From CAZAKO01 sp964546145 (GTDB lineage: Bacteria; Fidelibacterota; UBA2242), in NCBI GenBank assembly GCA_964546145.1, contig CAZJIU010000003.1, forward strand, positions 12,663 to 76,662: DNA of 64,000 nt, written 5' to 3'. The notes beneath the pieces were generated by a model that saw only the letters and a list, made by a program, of their open reading frames with translations, searched no databases and was not told the DNA's origin. Both the position numbers and the translations under genes were made by a program. How positions within the stretch are numbered: position 1 is the stretch's first letter; every line of letters starts with the position of its first letter. Below are positions 18,309-27,252 of the stretch, one piece after another.

Positions 18309-18322
18309 AGATACTCCAAATA

Positions 18323-19891
18323 TTAGTGTTTAAAAACTCGTTTATGCGTCAGCAGCATGAATATGCCCTGCTCATCACACGCCTCAATAACTTCATTATC
18401 GCGCACACTGCCGCCCGGTTGAATCACTCCCCTGATTCCGGCCTGAGCCGCGAGATCAATAGAATCCCGAAAAGGGAAAAAAGCGTCCGAAGCCATAATG
18501 CAACCTTTGGTTTCCAAACCAGCCTCGCGAGCCTTGCGCAGCGCAATCTTGAGTGCATCAACCCGGGCCATCTGCCCAGCACCAACTCCAACCGATCCGG
18601 TTTCATCCGTCAACACAATCGCATTAGACTTAACCTTTTTCACCAAATGCCAACCCAGACGCAAGGCTTCGTGACATTTATCGTTCGGCTTTTCCTGGGT
18701 CACTACCTGCCAGCCTGACTCGGATTCCTCGCAAGACTGGATTGTTTGCACAAGCAGCCCTTTTCCGTAACTTTTCAGATCATATCTGTCGTTAAGATAA
18801 TCATCATTGGGTATTAGTAGACGCAGGTTCTTTCTCTTAGCCAGGATTTCCAACGCCTCCGGGCTAAAACCAGGTGCTACAATACACTCCAGAAAACTCT
18901 TGGCGAACTCTTCTGCCAGAGTTTGATCCACAATCCGGTTGATCCCAACAATGCCACCATAGTAGCTCACCGAATCGGCTTTTACCGCCCGGAGATATGC
19001 GGCCAAAGGCGAAGCAGCTATCCCACATCCGCAGGGATTAGTGTGTTTAACATTAACGCAGATCACCGCATCGGTTCGATACTCGAATGCCAGTCGGTAG
19101 GCTGCCAGACAATCAACATAATTATTATAGGAAATTTCCTTACCCTGGAGCTGCTCGAATGGCAGAGCATCAAAATTCATGACGGAACTATAAAGAGCAG
19201 CTGCCTGATCGGGATTCTCACCGTAGCGCAGATTCACTGTTCTCTGATAGGGAGTCAGGATAAATTCCGGTGGGTTCACTTGAGTTTCGGACCGGGAATC
19301 AGCACTGCCCGAGAAGTAGGCTGCAATTTCACTATCATAGATTGCCGTCCTGATAAAAACTGCTTTGGCCAGCTGGCGCAGATAAGCCTCATCCAGGTTT
19401 TGATTTTCAAAGCGCTGAATAAACTCATCATACTGAGAGGGATCGGAAAGCACTGCAACGTTATTGTAATTCTTCGATGCTGCCCTGAGCATCGACGGCC
19501 CGCCCACATCAATCATCTCGATTATCTCATCATCGCTTTTATCACCAGCTCGATAGGTTTGCGAAAAAGGGTACAGATTTACGACGATCAATTGAAACGG
19601 GATCCCGTTAACTCTTGCTAAATCCTGCCGATGATCAGCCTTGCGATTATCCGCCAGAAGACCAGCAAAAATAAGCGGATGAAGAGTTTTTACCCGACCA
19701 TGCAGAATTTCCGGAAAACCAGTGAAGTCTTCAATCTTCTCAACCGTAATTCCCTCCCCTAACAACTTCCGGTAAGTACCGCCGGTGGCAAGCAAGCGTA
19801 CGCCGCCTTTCTGTAAGGTTCGGGCTAATGGAATAAGATTACTCTTATCCCAGACGCTGATAATCGCTTGTTTAATTTCAATACCCTTCAT
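18323..19891 (-). CDS. purH: Bifunctional AICAR formyltransferase/IMP cyclohydrolase
   Basis: PurH performs the last two steps of purine synthesis: formylation of AICAR with 10-formyl-tetrahydrofolate and closure to IMP. The 522-residue protein has the MGS-like cyclohydrolase domain first (AIISVWDKSNLIPLARTLQK, then HGRVKTLHPLIFAGLL). The AICAR formyltransferase domain follows with LRYGENPDQAAALY and the active-site KHTNPCG segment. Its ATG overlaps the purN stop by four bases (ATGA), so the two are translationally coupled. guaB, which acts on the IMP product, is at 34297. Confidence 0.97.
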   Translation of the reverse strand: MKGIEIKQAIISVWDKSNLIPLARTLQKGGVRLLATGGTYRKLLGEGITVEKIEDFTGFPEILHGRVKTLHPLIFAGLLADNRKADHRQDLARVNGIPFQLIVVNLYPFSQTYRAGDKSDDEIIEMIDVGGPSMLRAASKNYNNVAVLSDPSQYDEFIQRFENQNLDEAYLRQLAKAVFIRTAIYDSEIAAYFSGSADSRSETQVNPPEFILTPYQRTVNLRYGENPDQAAALYSSVMNFDALPFEQLQGKEISYNNYVDCLAAYRLAFEYRTDAVICVNVKHTNPCGCGIAASPLAAYLRAVKADSVSYYGGIVGINRIVDQTLAEEFAKSFLECIVAPGFSPEALEILAKRKNLRLLIPNDDYLNDRYDLKSYGKGLLVQTIQSCEESESGWQVVTQEKPNDKCHEALRLGWHLVKKVKSNAIVLTDETGSVGVGAGQMARVDALKIALRKAREAGLETKGCIMASDAFFPFRDSIDLAAQAGIRGVIQPGGSVRDNEVIEACDEQGIFMLLTHKRVFKH

Positions 19892-20508
19892 CTCTGCCAG
19901 ACTATTTTACCATTTTTGATAAAAATTTCCTCGTTACAAATTGCCCGGACCACCTCTGGATACAATCTATGCTCCACTTCGAGAACCCGCCGGGCGAGTG
20001 TCTCAGGCGTATCATCAGCTAAAACTGCTACCTTCTCCTGCACGATCACCTGACCATTATCATAATGTTCATCCACAAAGTGAACGGTTACCCCGGTTAT
20101 CTTCACGCCCGAGCGAATCACTGCTTCGTGAACTTTCAAACCATAATAACCTTTGCCACCAAAATTCGGTAAGAGGGCCGGATGGATATTCACAATTGCA
20201 TTGCGAAATCGGGCCACCAAGGGCGCGGGAATAAGTTTCAAATAACCCGCCAGGATAATCAGCTCCACGCTATAAGACTCCAGCAAATCAATCAAAAATC
20301 GGGCGTAATCGGCGGCGTCCGAAAATTGCTTCCGGTTTACCCAATGAGTCGGAATCTGATGCTCCTGAGCAATATTAAAAACCGGCGGATGAACATGATC
20401 ACTAAGAACACACATCACCTGACCCTGAATACTTCCCAGTTTTATCTGTTCCAGTATCGCTGCAAAATTCGAGCCCCGTCCGGACGCAAAAACCGCAATT
20501 TTTTTCAA
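19888..20508 (-). CDS. purN: Phosphoribosylglycinamide formyltransferase PurN
   Basis: PurN transfers a formyl group from 10-formyl-tetrahydrofolate to GAR in purine synthesis. The 206-residue protein opens KKIAVFASGRGSNFAAIL. It contains NIHPALLPNFGGKGYYGLKV with the catalytic His, and TGVTVHFVDEHYDNGQVI with the catalytic Asp region. The frame begins with TTG at 20508, exactly where the conserved N-terminus starts. No in-frame ATG lies upstream. It is the first gene of the purN-purH run and has a promoter candidate at 20545-20573. Confidence 0.95.
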   Translation of the reverse strand: MKKIAVFASGRGSNFAAILEQIKLGSIQGQVMCVLSDHVHPPVFNIAQEHQIPTHWVNRKQFSDAADYARFLIDLLESYSVELIILAGYLKLIPAPLVARFRNAIVNIHPALLPNFGGKGYYGLKVHEAVIRSGVKITGVTVHFVDEHYDNGQVIVQEKVAVLADDTPETLARRVLEVEHRLYPEVVRAICNEEIFIKNGKIVWQR

Positions 20509-20544
20509 CCTGAAGGTGTCCCTGCTATTAATAAAAAACGCTTA

Positions 20545-20573
20545 AATTTATTCAAAACCTTCACTAAAAACAA
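20545..20573 (-). promoter_or_regulatory. purN: Promoter candidate for purN-purH (and possibly mre genes)
   Basis: Minus strand TTGTTT, a 17-base spacer, then TAAATT, ending 37 bases before the purN start. The hexamers match the -35 and -10 consensus in 4 of 6 positions each, in AT-rich DNA, so chance is not excluded. Confidence 0.35.
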
Positions 20574-20604
20574 TTAAGTCCGGTGCGAAATTATATAAAT
20601 ATGC

Positions 20605-21237
20605 CTACTCATTCTCTGGACATGTCTTACGGATGTCGCCCAGCAGCTTTTCCAGCTGATCCGAATCTTCAAATACATTAAAGTGGTCAGTCTCTACAAT
20701 TTTAACCGGATACCAGTCGGCAGCCTTCTTAATCCAGTGCTCATAGGCAATATTCAACATGTAAATATATTCCGGCGAGATGGTATTTTCAAAAGAACGT
20801 GAACGTTTTTTTATCCGGGTTAGCAAGGTGTCCACACTAGCTCGCAGGTAAATAATCAGATCGGGTTTTTTCAGATAAGCGGTCATTTCTTCGAAAAGCG
20901 CCCGATAGCTCTCCCAGTCGCGCTGACTCATATTTCCCATCTCATACAGATTCCGGGCAAAAATCCCAACATCTTCGTAGATTGTCCGGTCCTGAACGGC
21001 GGAAAAGCCTGACTCCGTCATCTGTTTATGGGCCCTGAAGCGGTGGGATAGAAAATAAATTTGCAGGTTAAAGCTCCAGCGCTTCATATCCTCGTAAAAA
21101 TCTTCCAGATAGGGATTGTTGATCACTGACTCATAATAAGCCCGCCAGCCAAACCGATTGGCGATGACATCGGTCATAGTGGTTTTCCCGACTCCAATAT
21201 TGCCCGCTATCCCGATAAAGTAGGTTCTCTTATTCAT
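20605..21237 (-). CDS. Deoxynucleoside kinase
   Basis: This enzyme phosphorylates a deoxynucleoside using ATP in dNTP salvage. The 210-residue protein has the P-loop GIAGNIGVGKTT near residue 10. It also has YYESVINNPYLEDFYEDMKRW (substrate-binding segment, quoted in part), QDRTIYEDVGIFARNL containing the DR(S/T) motif, and a lid with RIKKRSRSFE. Length and motifs match the dGK/dCK/dAK family common in Bacteroidota and Firmicutes. Which base it prefers cannot be told here. I chose ATG 21237 because the P-loop then sits at the usual distance. It overlaps the mtaB stop by 8 bases. Confidence 0.9.
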   Translation of the reverse strand: MNKRTYFIGIAGNIGVGKTTMTDVIANRFGWRAYYESVINNPYLEDFYEDMKRWSFNLQIYFLSHRFRAHKQMTESGFSAVQDRTIYEDVGIFARNLYEMGNMSQRDWESYRALFEEMTAYLKKPDLIIYLRASVDTLLTRIKKRSRSFENTISPEYIYMLNIAYEHWIKKAADWYPVKIVETDHFNVFEDSDQLEKLLGDIRKTCPENE

Positions 21238-22528
21238 CAACAATCTCTCCCAGAGCAATCACTCCACTTACACCATTGATCCGAATCCGTCTCATCTGAT
21301 TAATCAATAACTGGCTGGAGCTAACTCTAACCGTAATATAATTATCCGAGAGCCCTTCGAAAAGCCCCAATTCATTTTTCTTTTCAAATAAAACTATCAA
21401 TTCCCGGCCAACAAAATTTTTTAGAAAACGTTTTTTTAATGATTTGCCAAGATTACGGAGCTGTTCGGCACGCCCTTTCTTAATATATTCAGGAACAGAA
21501 TTACTCAGGGTAACCGCAGAAGTCCCGGGTCGAGCTGAAAAGCGAAACACCTGCAAATAAGCCAGAGGCGAGCACTCAATCAAATGGAGCATTGTTTGGA
21601 AATGCGGCTCAGTCTCACCCGGAAAACCCACCATAACATCCGTACCAATACAGACATCCGGAATGCTATCGGCAATTCTAGTAACTAACTCATGATACAT
21701 TTTGGTAGTATAGTGTCGCTGCATCCGTTTCAAAATTGGCTCGGCACCATGCTGCAAAGGAATATGGAAATGGCGGCAGAACCGCGACTCTTTAGCCATC
21801 AAGTCAATCAGCCGGTCAGTTATTAGGTCAGGCTCGATCGAACTAATGCGAATCCGTTTGATTCTGGTCTTTGCCAACAGTGATTCGACCAGAGTTGCTA
21901 AATCCACACAATTTTCGGCCGAATAGGTGCCAAGATTGACGCCGGTCAGAACGATCTCTTGAAAACCCAGATCATCGAGCATTCGGGCTTCATTCAGAAT
22001 TTGTATAAAATTCCGACTGCGGGCGCGACCCCGTAATAATGGGATAATGCAATACGCACAGCGATAATCGCAGCCGTCCTGGATTTTTAAATGCGCCCGA
22101 AGCCGATCTCCCCGGGCAACAATTCCATCCGGCGGAAAAGTATAGCCTTGATCCTCATTTGTAACATAAATCCCGCTTTGGCCGTGTTCCATTTCTCTTA
22201 AAAATTCAGGGATGTGGTATTTCTCTTTATTGCCCAACACCAGAGTAACACCGGTCTGGTTCGAGAGCTCCTGCGCAGCCAGCTGCGCATAACAACCAAC
22301 GACCATTATTTTCCCCTGCGGCGAGATGCGTCGGGCAGCAGCGATTGCGCCACGAGTTTTGGCTTCAGCCTGATGGGTTACCGCACAGGAATTGATAATT
22401 GTTACATCGGCGGGAATATTCGGACTAACTATTTGCCAGCCAAATTTTTGCAGCTCGTCTTGAACCGCATCGGACTCTGAATGATTCAAGCGACAACCGA
22501 GGGTCCGCAAACTTACGGTTTTGATCAA
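21230..22528 (-). CDS. mtaB: tRNA t6A37 methylthiotransferase MtaB
   Basis: MtaB is a radical SAM enzyme that makes ms2t6A at position 37 of ANN-decoding tRNAs. The 432-residue protein has the N-terminal UPF0004 domain (TLGCRLNHSESD, the LGCRxN form typical of MtaB). The radical SAM cysteines lie in DGCDYRCAYCIIPLLRGRAR, and a C-terminal TRAM-like region follows. It begins with TTG at 22528, two bases after the rmlA stop, and no better start is visible. A paralogous enzyme, RimO, lies at 23696-24991, which uses the LGCPKN form. Confidence 0.94.
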   Translation of the reverse strand: MIKTVSLRTLGCRLNHSESDAVQDELQKFGWQIVSPNIPADVTIINSCAVTHQAEAKTRGAIAAARRISPQGKIMVVGCYAQLAAQELSNQTGVTLVLGNKEKYHIPEFLREMEHGQSGIYVTNEDQGYTFPPDGIVARGDRLRAHLKIQDGCDYRCAYCIIPLLRGRARSRNFIQILNEARMLDDLGFQEIVLTGVNLGTYSAENCVDLATLVESLLAKTRIKRIRISSIEPDLITDRLIDLMAKESRFCRHFHIPLQHGAEPILKRMQRHYTTKMYHELVTRIADSIPDVCIGTDVMVGFPGETEPHFQTMLHLIECSPLAYLQVFRFSARPGTSAVTLSNSVPEYIKKGRAEQLRNLGKSLKKRFLKNFVGRELIVLFEKKNELGLFEGLSDNYITVRVSSSQLLINQMRRIRINGVSGVIALGEIVDE

Positions 22529-22530
22529 TG

Positions 22531-23595
22531 CTAACGAATTTCTATAATGCTTTGATCGCCGATGATGAATCGGTTAGTGAACGGTTTGGATTTAGCCTCA
22601 CTAATAATGACATTTTTGCCCAGCAGACTGGATTCAATGCGGATCTTCTGGTTGATAATTTTACAATCCTCGGAGATGATACTAAACTCTACTTCAGAAT
22701 TCTGGATTAAACAATTGCGCTCGATGGAGGTATAAGGTCCAATGTACGCATGGACAATCCGCGTCTTTGCCCCAATGATTGCCGGACCACGAATATTGCT
22801 ATTCTGGATTTCAGCTCCTTCACCAATCACAACCCGCCCGGAAATTACACTATGACTATCCACTTTCCCCTTGATATCGGCAGCAATATTATCCAGTACC
22901 AGGCGATTGGCTTCCAGTAAGTCATATGGCTTACCGGTATCCTTCCACCAGCCGGTTATCTCCGAATAGGTGACTTTCAAGCCTTTATTTATCAGATACT
23001 GATGGGCATCGGAAATTTCCAACTCGCCGCGCTGGCTGGGCTGGATACTATTCACAGCCTCAAAAATTGTTTTATCATAAAGATAAATACCGGTAACCGC
23101 ATAATCACTTTTAGGTTGCCTGGGTTTCTCTTCGACTTTGACAATTTTTCCATTACGAATATCCGGAACTCCAAAACGCTCGGGATCAGGTACCTTCGCC
23201 AGGATCAGATGACAGTTGGATTGGCAGCTTTGAAACTCGGCGATAAATCTTTTAATTCCCCCAACAATGATGTTATCCCCCAGATAAAAAACAAACGGCT
23301 CGTCGCCAATAAACGACTGGGCGATTTTCACACAATCGGCTAACCCGGCTGGTTTCTCTTGAGGAATATAAGTGATTGACAATCCCATTTTTCGACCATT
23401 TCCATAAGCCTCTTTGACTTCCCAGCCCTCTTTATTGGTAATGATGCCAACCTCCTTTATCCCAGCTTCGCGGACATATTCCAGTGCATAGCTCAAAATC
23501 GGCTTATTAGCGATGGGAATCAAATGTTTATTCTGGGTATGGGTAATTGGCCGCAGGCGAGTTCCATGTCCGCCAGCCGTAATCAGTGCCTTCAT
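22531..23595 (-). CDS. rmlA: Glucose-1-phosphate thymidylyltransferase (long form)
   Basis: This enzyme couples dTTP and glucose 1-phosphate to dTDP-glucose, the entry to dTDP-rhamnose and related sugars for surface polysaccharide. The 354-residue protein has the nucleotidyltransferase signature ALITAGGHGTRLRPITHT at 3-20, FYLGDNI, and VEEKPRQPKSDYAVTGIYLY. The C-terminal ~100 residues look like a left-handed beta-helix, matching the long RmlA type of about 355 residues rather than the 290-residue form. No rmlB, C or D is in the window. UDP-sugar specificity is less likely but not excluded. GGAAGG precedes the ATG. Confidence 0.88.
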   Translation of the reverse strand: MKALITAGGHGTRLRPITHTQNKHLIPIANKPILSYALEYVREAGIKEVGIITNKEGWEVKEAYGNGRKMGLSITYIPQEKPAGLADCVKIAQSFIGDEPFVFYLGDNIIVGGIKRFIAEFQSCQSNCHLILAKVPDPERFGVPDIRNGKIVKVEEKPRQPKSDYAVTGIYLYDKTIFEAVNSIQPSQRGELEISDAHQYLINKGLKVTYSEITGWWKDTGKPYDLLEANRLVLDNIAADIKGKVDSHSVISGRVVIGEGAEIQNSNIRGPAIIGAKTRIVHAYIGPYTSIERNCLIQNSEVEFSIISEDCKIINQKIRIESSLLGKNVIISEAKSKPFTNRFIIGDQSIIEIR

Positions 23596-23657
23596 AATCT
23601 ACCTTCCATTTTTTTTCTTGATATCCAGAACTAATTTACCTATCCGAATGACGGTTG

Positions 23658-23686
23658 AAATTATCGAAGGGTTGGACTAAAGTCAA
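23658..23686 (-). promoter_or_regulatory. rmlA: Promoter candidate for rmlA-mtaB-deoxynucleoside kinase
   Basis: Minus strand TTGACT, 17-base spacer, TAATTT, ending 62 bases before the rmlA ATG. The -35 box is close to consensus while the -10 is weak. It begins within the 100-base gap after rimO. Confidence 0.35.
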
Positions 23687-23695
23687 GAGTACTCC

Positions 23696-24991
23696 TCAAT
23701 CCTCTACTTCTCCAACCAGATCAAAGTCATCTGCCTTCAATATTTTAACTGAATCAATTGTTCCAATTTCAAGCTGCTTTCGCGCATGAACTAATACACT
23801 ATTATCAATTTCAGGAGCATCCCAGACCGTTCGCCCCCGGTAACTGGTCCCTAGTGATTCCTCTATAATCACCCCAACAACCTGGCCTATCTTCGACTCG
23901 GCAAACTCACAGGCAATCGGCCATTGAATCTGCATTACCAGCTCCTTACGTCGCTCTTTCTCAACCGGTGACACATTATCGGTCAATCCGGCTGCCCAGG
24001 TATCCTCTTCCGCTGAATAAGTAAATACTCCCAATCGTTCGAATCGGAGATCCTCAACCAAATCCAGCAGAAGCTCAAAATCCTCTTCAGTCTCACCCGG
24101 AAATCCAACCATTAATGAGGTTCGCAGAGCGATCCCGGGAATATCCCGGCGCAGCTGAAGCAGTTTCTGCCGCATCCTGGTAACCGCATATGATCTTTTC
24201 ATCTTTCGTAAAATCCTGGGAGAAGCGTGCTGAATTGGAATATCCAGATAAGGACACAGCTCCTGATATTTCACAAAGAGTCCGTTCAGGCTTTTCGACC
24301 AGAAATCCGGATTGCAATACAGCAGTCGCACCCATGGAAACAGGCGCATTGCTAATAATTGATCCAATAAATCATACAGATTTACTCGCGGCACCAAATC
24401 CGAACCGTAGCGGGTCAAATCCTGAGCTATCAGAATCAGTTCCCTGACTCCCTTCTGGTGGAGGTATTCCGCTTCCTTTAACAAACTCTTTATCGAGCGG
24501 CTCTTCTGGTGACCACGCATTAGTGGAATGGAACAGAAACTGCAGCGATTGTCGCACCCTTCGGCGATCTTCAGATACGCTAAATAAGGCGGTGTCAATA
24601 GTGACCGCACTCGCTCAATATTTCCACAAGCAACTGAGTGACCGACAAGATCTTTTACAATCCAGTCAACCTCATCCACGCCATAAATCCCGTCAACTTC
24701 TGGCAATTCATACCGTAGCTGCTCGGGATAGCGCTGGGAAAGGCAACCGCTAATGATAATCTTTTTGGTCGGATCTCTTTTCTTGAGTTCGATATTTTCC
24801 AGAATAATCTCGATAGATTCATCCCGGGCAAAATCAATAAAGCCGCAAGTATTAATAATAATGACGGAAGCTACTGCCGGATCTGGTGTATAACGATAAC
24901 CAACCTTTTCCAAGTTGCCTCTTAAAATCTCGGAATCCACCGTATTTTTGGGACATCCCAGGGTAACAATCGAAAAAGACTTGGATATCAT
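23696..24991 (-). CDS. rimO: Ribosomal protein S12 methylthiotransferase RimO
   Basis: RimO methylthiolates the conserved aspartate of ribosomal protein S12 by radical SAM chemistry. The 431-residue protein has the N-terminal [4Fe-4S] domain (VTLGCPKNTVDSE, RimO form). The radical SAM motif is EGCDNRCSFCSIPLMRGHQ, followed by MRTSLMVGFPGE-type signature residues and a C-terminal TRAM domain (about 365-431) ending ADDFDLVGEVED. It follows the pgsA-ftsY fusion by 17 bases and ends the operon. rimO and pgsA are neighbours in many bacteria, which supports the fusion having arisen from adjacent operon genes. Confidence 0.96.
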   Translation of the reverse strand: MISKSFSIVTLGCPKNTVDSEILRGNLEKVGYRYTPDPAVASVIIINTCGFIDFARDESIEIILENIELKKRDPTKKIIISGCLSQRYPEQLRYELPEVDGIYGVDEVDWIVKDLVGHSVACGNIERVRSLLTPPYLAYLKIAEGCDNRCSFCSIPLMRGHQKSRSIKSLLKEAEYLHQKGVRELILIAQDLTRYGSDLVPRVNLYDLLDQLLAMRLFPWVRLLYCNPDFWSKSLNGLFVKYQELCPYLDIPIQHASPRILRKMKRSYAVTRMRQKLLQLRRDIPGIALRTSLMVGFPGETEEDFELLLDLVEDLRFERLGVFTYSAEEDTWAAGLTDNVSPVEKERRKELVMQIQWPIACEFAESKIGQVVGVIIEESLGTSYRGRTVWDAPEIDNSVLVHARKQLEIGTIDSVKILKADDFDLVGEVED

Positions 24992-25008
24992 TTTCCCCGG
25001 TTTATTCT

Positions 25009-26508
25009 CTAACTTGGAACTGAGAGTAGAGCATCAATAAATTCAGCCAGTTCAAACTCAACCAGATCGCCGAGCTGCTCACCGACTCCAAGATAGCGAA
25101 TGGGAATATTCATTTTTTGGTGAATAGCCAAAACTGCCCCGCCTTTGGCGGTACCATCCAGCTTGGTCAAGATGATTCCGGTTACACCAATCGAATTCAT
25201 GAACTCCTGCGCTTGAGCGATGCCGTTCTGACCGGTATTGCCATCCAGCACCAGCCAGATTTCGTGCGGTGCCGCGGGAATCAGCTTGCCGATTACCCGT
25301 TTGATTTTACCTAACTCTGCCATCAGATTCGATTTAGTGTGTAGTCGGCCAGCGGTATCAATTAAAACAATATCATGACCCTTTGCTTGCGCCGATTTGA
25401 TGGCATCGAACACCACAGATGATGGATCCTTGCCTTGAGGATTGCCCACGAAATCGGCACCGGTTCGTTCCGCCCAGATTTTCAACTGGTCATAGGCAGC
25501 TGCTCGAAAAGTATCCGCAGCAACCATCAAAACCTGTTTACCTTCAGCTATATAACGATGAGCCAATTTGGCGATACTGGTCGTCTTGCCGGTACCATTG
25601 ACACCAATAATTAAGATAATCCATGGCTTGGAGTGACTCGAAAAAACCGGGGTGCCTTGATGAATTAGAGCTTTCATCTCAGCTTTTAAAATATCATTTA
25701 GATTGTCGGCCTCTTTACGATCTAATAGTCGGAGTCGGTCAATTAAACTCTCCGTCAGTTCCACACCCATATCCGCAGCGAGGAGAGTCTCCTCGATCGC
25801 TGTCAACATATCCTGCTCAATCCGAAAATATTTACCCACTAACGGCAACCGTGCGGCAATGCCAGTCCCGGTTTTCTGCAAACCCTGAGAAAGCCGATTT
25901 TCCTGGCCCGGAACCGCCATTTTCTTTTTTGCTGCAATAATCTGCTTGATAAAAGTAATGATATATTGCACCCAGGATATAAATAGGAGAGCGATGGAAG
26001 TCCACATGATCGGATTAATCCATCGCCCCAGAGTATTAGAATAGATAAACGCCAGCACCGTTGCCGTGGTAAAATAGATTGAGACCTTACTGGTCAAATT
26101 CGCATAGGGAGTAATCTTGCAGTTATTCATCAGATAAACACTAAACAGAGCAATTGTCAGGTCTCTGACAGCCAGGATAATAAAATAAAAGATCGGCATC
26201 CGATCGGTAAAAATGAGAAACAACATTACACTAAAAATTACGACCTTATCCGCAAAAGGATCCAGAACCTTGCCTAGCTCAGTAATCTCATGGCTGACCC
26301 GCGCCAGCCAACCATCCAACATATCAGAAGCAATGGCAATAATGATAAAAATTAATGCGATTTTGCCTCGGCCGGCACGCAGGAAGTACAAAATCGGCAG
26401 GGTCAAGAAAACCCGCAAAATTGATATCATATTCGAAAGAGTCACAACCCGATCAGGGTTCATTTCCTCATACTTGCGTCGGACAATATTCTGCTTCACT
26501 ATTCCCAT
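25009..26508 (-). CDS. Fusion of a CDP-alcohol phosphatidyltransferase (PgsA-like) with the SRP receptor FtsY
   Basis: One 499-residue frame joins two complete proteins. Residues about 20-195 are a multi-helix membrane enzyme with the full CDP-alcohol phosphatidyltransferase motif: D62, D65-G66, A69-R70, G79, D83, D87. This is the family of phosphatidylglycerophosphate synthase. Residues about 198-499 are the FtsY NG domain with GVNGTGKTT (302-310), DTFRAAA (332-338), DTAGR (384-388), TKLDG (448-452) and GVGEQLGDL. All catalytic residues are kept in both halves. An internal Met197 exists but lacks a clear ribosome site. FtsY receives signal-recognition-particle complexes at the membrane, and here it would be anchored by the lipid enzyme. 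It follows the ATPase gene by 6 bases. Exact lipid substrate is inferred. Confidence 0.92.
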   Translation of the reverse strand: MGIVKQNIVRRKYEEMNPDRVVTLSNMISILRVFLTLPILYFLRAGRGKIALIFIIIAIASDMLDGWLARVSHEITELGKVLDPFADKVVIFSVMLFLIFTDRMPIFYFIILAVRDLTIALFSVYLMNNCKITPYANLTSKVSIYFTTATVLAFIYSNTLGRWINPIMWTSIALLFISWVQYIITFIKQIIAAKKKMAVPGQENRLSQGLQKTGTGIAARLPLVGKYFRIEQDMLTAIEETLLAADMGVELTESLIDRLRLLDRKEADNLNDILKAEMKALIHQGTPVFSSHSKPWIILIIGVNGTGKTTSIAKLAHRYIAEGKQVLMVAADTFRAAAYDQLKIWAERTGADFVGNPQGKDPSSVVFDAIKSAQAKGHDIVLIDTAGRLHTKSNLMAELGKIKRVIGKLIPAAPHEIWLVLDGNTGQNGIAQAQEFMNSIGVTGIILTKLDGTAKGGAVLAIHQKMNIPIRYLGVGEQLGDLVEFELAEFIDALLSVPS

Positions 26509-26514
26509 ACTTCT

Positions 26515-27252
26515 TTAGCCCTCTATCCAATAGTCATCAAATAAATGAATACCGACCATTTTCTTAACTTCTGTACGAGTTTTCAACTCGCTCAAGTTAC
26601 CCCTAAAAATAAGGCTTCCATGGTGCAAAATCCAGCATTTCTGGCAGATTTTTCTAATCAAATTAAAATCATGCGAGACAACAATCACCTGAATGTCTAA
26701 TAGACAGTCGTTCAAAATCGCGACCAACTGCGCTTTCCCCGTTGGCCCCATCGCAATCGTTGGTTCATCCAGAATCAATAAATCCGGCATGAGCGACATG
26801 CTCAAACAAAGGGCCAGCCGACGGACTTCGCCGCCACTCAATTCGAATCCGCATCTTGATTCAATCTCATGATAACCAACACCAAATTTTTTGAGGAAAT
26901 TTACCAGGCGGTCTTTAACCTTAATGCCATCTGTCCGGTGGGCAACAATCCGGTCAACCGTATCTTGCACTCGGACACCAAGGAAGATTCTCTCCGGAAA
27001 CTGGGGGGAATAGATAATCCGAGGTGCGGCAGCTGGCGATCCTTTGAAACAAAATCTAAAATCACCGATCTGAGGATGAATAATCCCCGCCAGGATTTTA
27101 CTTAAGGTTGTTTTTCCTGAGCCTGATAATCCATATAGCCCTAATATGCCCTGAAATTTGTGCGTCAGCTCCTCCATCACCAGCCGAAAAGCCATCTCAG
27201 GCTGAAAGCAGTGGCGAATACAATTTATATCCAATAGCAGTTCAGGCTTCAT
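26515..27252 (-). CDS. CbiO/EcfA-type ABC transporter ATPase, second of a pair
   Basis: The 245-residue ATPase has Walker A GLSGSGKTT, signature LSGGEVRR, Walker B LLILDEPT and a normal switch histidine (VVSHDFN). The D-loop reads AMGPTG where LDP is usual, so the D-loop aspartate is missing. It resembles the energy-coupling-factor ATPases of vitamin and metal importers. ATG 27252 has GGGAAACGGACC before it and overlaps the previous gene by 11 bases. A longer frame from 27300 would overlap too far. No EcfT or substrate-binding membrane gene is nearby, so the partner and cargo are unknown. Confidence 0.85.
   Translation of the reverse strand: MKPELLLDINCIRHCFQPEMAFRLVMEELTHKFQGILGLYGLSGSGKTTLSKILAGIIHPQIGDFRFCFKGSPAAAPRIIYSPQFPERIFLGVRVQDTVDRIVAHRTDGIKVKDRLVNFLKKFGVGYHEIESRCGFELSGGEVRRLALCLSMSLMPDLLILDEPTIAMGPTGKAQLVAILNDCLLDIQVIVVSHDFNLIRKICQKCWILHHGSLIFRGNLSELKTRTEVKKMVGIHLFDDYWIEG

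Noticed and set aside
25900..25940. Possibility that FtsY starts separately at the internal Met197 of the fusion
   Set aside because: The sequence before it (AAAAAAGAAA) has no GGAGG-type site, and the frame is open and continuous through the last membrane helix. Kept only as an alternative to test.
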